Of a stretch of 64,000 nucleotides of DNA, positions 59,333-64,000 are shown piece after piece (position 1 is the first letter of the stretch; each line of letters begins with the position of its first letter). The stretch is taken from assembly GCA_026874595.1 (NCBI GenBank), contig CM049317.1, positions 54,966,118 to 55,030,117 of the forward strand, given 5' to 3'. This stretch comes from Sipunculus nudus. Its lineage: Eukaryota; Annelida; Sipuncula; Golfingiida; Sipunculidae. The position numbers were made by a program, and so were the translations under genes. The notes beneath the pieces were generated by a model. The model searched no databases. It was not told the DNA's origin and worked only from the letters and a program-made list of their open reading frames with translations.

Positions 59333-59575
59333 GGGGCCTGGACAGCTGAGTGGTAAAACGCTCGGCCTTCTCCGCTGGCGACCCGGGTTCGATACCCGGC
59401 ATGGCTATGAGAGTGGGTTGTAGTTGCCCGTCCAAGGTCGGTAGTTTTCTCCGGGTCCTCCGGTTTCCTCCACCCTTTAGACTGCCGAGCGCCAATAACC
59501 TATAACAATGGGGCGTGCCTTGTATCAGTTATTGTAACTAGTTGTACAATCCATGTAAAATACATAATAATTATA
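59333..59575 (+). mobile_element. tRNA-derived SINE (family S2, V-SINE-like)
   Basis: The tRNA-like head (about 59335-59405) has a near A box (CAGCTGAGTGG) and an excellent B box (GGGTTCGATACCCGG). It is followed by a body with TAGTTTTCTCCGGGTCCTCC and GGTTTCCTCCACC. That CTCCGGGT..TCCGGTTTCC block resembles the conserved central domain of V-SINEs, a group that includes RUDI of bivalves (from memory). A-rich AATACATAATAATTATA forms the tail, and ATTAATT flanks both sides as a possible target duplication. The body after the tRNA-like part rules out a plain tRNA gene. Confidence 0.75.
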
Positions 59576-59742
59576 TTAATTATATGAACTTTTCGCATAA
59601 TGCTTTCCCGGATACATGGACTTTTTATTTACAAGCTCTATGTAAACACTGTACACCTGCCCAAGCCGACGAAGAGAAAAAAAAACCCAGAAAAGAACTA
59701 GTATAAGGTATACTCCGGATTGGATAACCAAGTCATGTGTAC

Positions 59743-59860
59743 GGTCCTTGATGTAGGATACACCGCAACCCGTGTTTGCATTCACTAATTTAGCCCACAT
59801 TCCCATGTACAATCGGGCATACGTGACTGCACATTTGTGAATTCTCCTGTTGTTCATTGT
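59743..59860. repeat. Dispersed repeat family R1, copy D (partial)
   Basis: TGATGTAGGATACACCGCAA, CGTGTTTGCATTCACTAAT, CCCACATTCCCATGTACAAT, CATACGTGACTGCACATTTG and TGAATTCTCC correspond to copy A 1020-1175. The second half of the repeat is missing. Confidence 0.6.
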
Positions 59861-60354
59861 GGATGTGGCCAGTGACTTTTAAATGCATCAATGGGATAAC
59901 GACGTTGTGAAAAATAAAAAGTGTTATGATAAATATAATCTCTCAGGACCCAAGCGTTAAATTTCTGGCGGTTGGACAGAGCGAATCAGAAAGGTCACTT
60001 GTAGCAGTGACCTCATGATAATTTAAGATTACCCTTACCACTCAGTCGTGGTACCACAGAGCTGACAACTGACTCTTCCATTTCATTATAATCATATGAT
60101 TATCTGATGACTAGATATCTATAATCATGATTGTGAAATATATGCATTGGTTATAGCCCAGAGAACACAGGGCAGATATGTTATCTCTTATCACCACTGA
60201 TCAGTACATATCAAAATGTGTTTTTAGGTTAGATATCATAATATTATGGTATATCGTTAAATGGAATGTCTCTCTAGATTTGTCAAAGGATCCCCAGGGG
60301 CTTTTATTTCGCACAGCGTTTGATTAACCATCTGGGTTTCCCGGTAAGCTATGA

Positions 60355-60356
<2 letters not shown>
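59861..60356. other. Unassigned non-coding stretch
   Basis: No exon or repeat partner recognised. Confidence 0.4.
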
Positions 60357-60428
<72 letters not shown>

Positions 60429-60440
60429 GGATATATATGG
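60357..60440. repeat. (AT)n microsatellite
   Basis: About 65 bp of AT followed by ATATATGG and ATATATAC variants. Confidence 0.95.
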
Positions 60441-60516
60441 ATATATATACATATATATGTATATGTGGCCAATTTCTACCATTTCCTCCCGGTTACCATT
60501 TTACCCCTAGTGTCTC

Positions 60517-60520
<4 letters not shown>

Positions 60521-60566
<46 letters not shown>

Positions 60567-60567
60567 C

Positions 60568-60657
<90 letters not shown>
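60521..60657. repeat. Compound (CT)n-(AT)n microsatellite
   Basis: About 96 bp of CT with a few interruptions is followed directly by about 40 bp of AT. Apparent open frames of over 120 codons here are repeat artefacts. Confidence 0.95.
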
Positions 60658-60658
<1 letters not shown>

Positions 60659-61442
60659 ATCGATAGAAACCCAACCCTGTATATTTTTATATACCTTGAT
60701 TTATCTAAGAACGTGAAACTGTCCTTTTGGCCGATTGCATTTGTAGTTTAATACCTTATACATCCAAGATAGCGTCTTGTCGAAGCTGTTACCACGACAA
60801 CGGTAATCCCTCGACAGTTACCAAGGCAACGCTGACGTCACGGGTGTCATCCGGACAACCGTTATCTGTCTACTACTAAATTCTTTGTCAGGTTTCTGTG
60901 AAGTGTTAAAAAAACTCCTTTCCTCGTCAACTTCAAGCAAAAACGCAGCTTATATTATGTTTTTTATACACATCCAGTAACTACAAGTAGAGCCAAATTA
61001 ATTCGTTTGTTTATCAGTCGTTTATTTAGCTGTTTGCAAAGAAAATGTTTGTTGAAAGAACGTTGGACAAGGGCAAGATGGTAGTTAGCTGTTGTTTTTA
61101 GAGGCTCCTTTAGCGTTTATCCTCCCAAAACGGTATTACAGCGTTTAAAGTGTTCGTGTTAATTGGGGTTGCACGCTTAATTACACGAAAGTATATATTA
61201 AAGTCACTGAATGGCAAAAGGTAAGAACCTTGTCAGGCATTAAAAACTAGTTAACTGCTTCTGAATATGTCGATTTGTTTAACAAGGTATAATAAAGCAT
61301 GCTCTTTTTTATTTCCACCGTTCAGCCATCCTTTCCACCCACGATTGTACAGTATTAATTAAGCTATAGCTAGAGTACTACATCGTTATGAACCACGTGA
61401 CGTTTTTATTAGGGACATGCCTATACTGGGGTTGGTTTCATA
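60658..61442. other. Unassigned non-coding stretch
   Basis: It contains a CRE palindrome TGACGTCA at 60833-60840 and the direct repeat GTTACCA(C/A)G(A/G)CAACG near 60788-60830. No exon was recognised. Confidence 0.35.
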
Positions 61443-61775
61443 TTCGAGGGTTAAAACTTTCGCGATTTCTAGTTTTCAGTGTTTCGCGAGAGTTCAACTT
61501 TCGCGATGGTTCAACTTTCACAAAGTAAATAATCATTTCATAACTAATCATATCAAATAGTATATGCGAAAATCTGAATAATTGGACGGTGACCTCAGGA
61601 ACCTAGAATGAGTTGCAGTTAGTGTTTATCAGTGGCAGATAATTTGAAAGATACAAGATCTATTATTATTTATATTACATATTATTATAATGTGACCTCC
61701 ACGAAGTGGCCCTTTATTCATGAAGGTTTCATTATCGCGATAATTCCTCATTCGCGAATTTGAAACCCTCGCGAA
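61443..61775. mobile_element. MITE family M2, copy with both ends
   Basis: The left end is TTCGAGGGTTAAAACTTTCG and the right end, inverted, is TTCGCGAGGGTTTCAAATTC. Both are surrounded by further CGCGA motifs (TTTCGCGAGAG, TTATCGCGATAATTC). The element is about 333 bp and non-coding. Fragments of the family are at 23565-23710 and 48155-48310. Confidence 0.65.
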
Positions 61776-61850
61776 CAAAAAGGCAACAACAGTATTTAAT
61801 ACGCTGCTCCCGCGGAAGTTCTACACTACAGTCGTCCCAGACTTTGAGAT

Positions 61851-61870
61851 CCCCCCCCCCCCCTCCCCCG
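61851..61870. repeat. Poly-C tract
   Basis: 13 C residues, one T, five C, then GC. Confidence 0.9.
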
Positions 61871-62905
61871 CACCTCATTACCGACAAAAGCGACAGCCCA
61901 TGGGGCATGACGCTCAGCTGTATTTAACATGACGGTATTCCTGCATTAATCTTTGATATGTTAAAGTGAGTGTACGTGTATCAATGTTTACTAAAACTGG
62001 ACAAGTTGTATATGAAACAAAAAAGTCATCAAATTTCTGTCGATCTGATTTTGCCGATTTTGTTAAACAAACTTCTAACAGACTGAAAGATGTGACATAT
62101 TGTTTCAATATTATAATCTAATAAAAAGTATCTGTAAATCAACTTCAAACAATGGGCAGAATGAAGTTCAGAGTGATCTAAATCAACTATTCCGAACAGT
62201 TCAAATTATAAAAGACTGGGCGATCTAATTCAGGATATCCAAGGAGACATTACAAGTACCTGGAATTTAGCAGGGAGGTGCACAACAGTTATAATTGGTG
62301 TCCTGTTTGACATTCACCCTGTTTAAATTTTAAAATATATTTTTAAATTAGCTTGCAGTTTATTGGACATAGTTATATGATTCAAATTTCCTAGGAGGCT
62401 TCGCAAGGACCTCATTGGCTCTTAGGTAAGATAATCTGGGTCCAACAATTTTCAAAAAGCCAAAGAGTCATGTTTTTAATAGTTACAAGTACCTTAATAT
62501 CTGGATGTTACATTAGAAGTTTCTTGGTCAAGCTATTATAATCTAAATTTCAGGGTGCTAAAATCATTATGTACATCAAACGGCTGGCAGGTGACATTGG
62601 TCTAATATCATACTTCAAAGGAAACTTTACCAGTACCTCCCTGGATGTTAATTTAGAAGTTTCTAGGTTTATTGGTAACTGTTTGTGTTCATCTGTCTTT
62701 CAGGTTGCCCAAAACAGGTTATTTATCCTAAAACAATAGGCAACAGAATAGGCAAGAGCTTTCAAGAAGATTTGATCGGGACCCCCTGAGGTTTAAGTAA
62801 TAAGTTTCGAAACTTAGTCCAGTTTTTACAATTTGTGCCATAGCTGAATTTTGGGGGGCTATAATACTGTTTATCACCAAGATATAGCTTGTAAAGTATA
62901 GGTTT
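61871..62905. other. Unassigned non-coding stretch
   Basis: No supported exon. Phrases such as ACCAGTACCTCCCTGGATGT, TTAGAAGTTTCTAGGTTTAT and similar near 62480-62660 and 63280-63310 recur loosely (TGGATGTTA..TTAGAAGTTTCT; GGATTTAACATTGGTTTCT), suggesting an old internal repeat of roughly 140-bp modules. Confidence 0.35.
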
Positions 62906-63249
62906 TAGGCCAAAATAAAAAAAAAGGTATGGTTCTCAGGCACTTTTTTTCAGAAATCAATGCGGGCGGGCGATTTTTTATTTTATTTTTTTTTTTGTAT
63001 GTTTCGATAAAAATGTCAAATGATAAGGGAAAAGCATGAAAATAACAGTTTTATTTTGCTAAATAAGTAAAAGCATTACAAAACAAAGGAAATTGTATGG
63101 TTTTATCTTCTTGAATGAAATGTCGGAGCGGCAGCAGCTCAAAATTGGAAAGTTTTTATTGAAAATCAAAATAAAAAGTTTTGATGCGGGGGTTTAAAAT
63201 TGATGCGGGCGGTGCCTGAGAACCATACCTTTAATTTTTTTTGGCCTTA
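62906..63249. mobile_element. MITE family M1, copy 2 with near-perfect inverted ends
   Basis: AGGTATGGTTCTCAGGCAC (about 62925-62943) and GTGCCTGAGAACCATACCT (63212-63230) are perfect inverted repeats. The similarity extends outward through poly-A/T to TAGGCC and GGCCTTA. The interior has GCGGGCGG motifs at both ends and TATGTTTCGATAAAAATGTC. It is non-coding, about 344 bp, and collinear with 10423-10743. Confidence 0.85.
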
Positions 63250-64000
63250 GTGACCTATTTTCGGTTATAAGAGGTTTTACCATGAGCTCTCTGGATTTAA
63301 CATTGGTTTCTAGGTCAAGCTGTTACAATGGGACTGTTATCGATCGGACGAGTGGAAAATTAAACTCAATAATATCAAACCTCACGAGGCATGTCAGCTT
63401 TGTTATACATAGATGTTCAGTTCAAGTATATATTTAGGCTTCAAATCTGGGTAGGTCTGATTGTCAAATAACAACTAACAGTAACAACTGTAATAATGTT
63501 ATCTACTACTCACTGGTTAGCCTGTGGCTGGCTGAAGTGAGATGCTATGCATCAAATAACTTTCAGTCAGTAAGGATTATCCCATTGAGGCCTGGAAAAT
63601 GGAAACAAGGGACCCATGGGTCACAATGCTCAGCTGAAGTTGACATTGAAAGTAAAAATCTAAAATAATATCAAATGGAGATAAGGTTAGAGAGGAAGAG
63701 GCAATACAGGCCATGGTTGGTTGATATGATTGGTTTGTATTGATGAGTGGGAAATTGTTGCAAATAATATTTTATGACTTGATTCCTAATGTTGAGACTT
63801 AAGCATATGAGCAGTTTTGGAACATAAGATCTATACTATTACCATTATTTTTTATGGGTTTTTATATAAATTGTTGACAGTTCAGCAGATAACATTTATT
63901 CAATTAGATCTATTTTTATATAATATAATATTAAATATATATTTTCTTATTTATAAAATGTATACAGTTGCAATATCACTAATGTTCCCAGTCCACAGGT
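63250..64000. other. Unassigned non-coding stretch at window end
   Basis: No exon, repeat copy or RNA gene recognised. Confidence 0.4.

Noticed and set aside
59335-59405. Functional tRNA gene
   Set aside because: The tRNA-like segment lacks a clean acceptor stem and is fused to a SINE body and A-rich tail.
60320-60751. 143- and 121-codon open frames
   Set aside because: Made of (AT)n and (CT)n translated as YI and SL runs.

Overview
This window looks like non-coding-rich nuclear DNA of an animal, most likely a marine bivalve or another mollusc. There are no dense bacterial-type reading frames. The DNA is AT-rich and carries many (AT)n, (CT)n and poly-G/C tracts, tRNA-derived SINEs, DNA-transposon remnants with TA or 6-8 bp target duplications, non-LTR retrotransposon tails and several minisatellites. 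The mollusc assignment is an inference from the repeat style and is not proven by any gene.

Layout. 1-2.4 kb: relict repeats. 2.4-8.95 kb: a decayed mosaic of nested tandem repeats (a 330-bp unit, an A-B-A-B dimer of about 430 bp, and roughly 145-150-bp modules in a larger duplicated block); many units carry a CTCF-like palindrome. 9-12.3 kb: microsatellites, one MITE and one SINE. 12.3-16.9 kb: the most structured part. A pogo-like element has TA duplications and a relict transposase N-terminus. It is split by a 3.3-kb element with inverted arms of over 1 kb and a 6-bp duplication (AGAAAT). That element itself holds a 261-bp MITE, a compound microsatellite and a palindromic 21-bp array. 17-24 kb: dispersed repeats, a cluster of CRE-like sites and 46-bp and 45-bp minisatellites. 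24.4-26.2 kb: a SINE interrupted by a hAT-like element. 26-45 kb: mostly unannotatable DNA with scattered repeats and an old 288-bp tandem duplication. 45-47.5 kb: two minus-strand LINE 3' fragments. 51.3-58 kb: the only convincing protein-coding gene. 58-64 kb: two MITE families, another SINE and long microsatellites.

The gene. On the plus strand, a probable 5' UTR exon (51716-51799) and two coding exons (53573-53894 and 56980-57071) splice in phase. They encode a small single-pass membrane protein of about 137 residues. Its N-terminus is basic and its short C-terminal tail has two N-glycosylation sequons. I do not recognise the family. A CRE plus CCAAT region near 51.32 kb and a donor at 52.658 kb suggest one or two promoters.

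Everything else is best explained as mobile-element debris and simple repeats. No rRNA, functional tRNA, CRISPR array or prokaryotic feature was seen. All similarity statements come from reading the sequence by eye.
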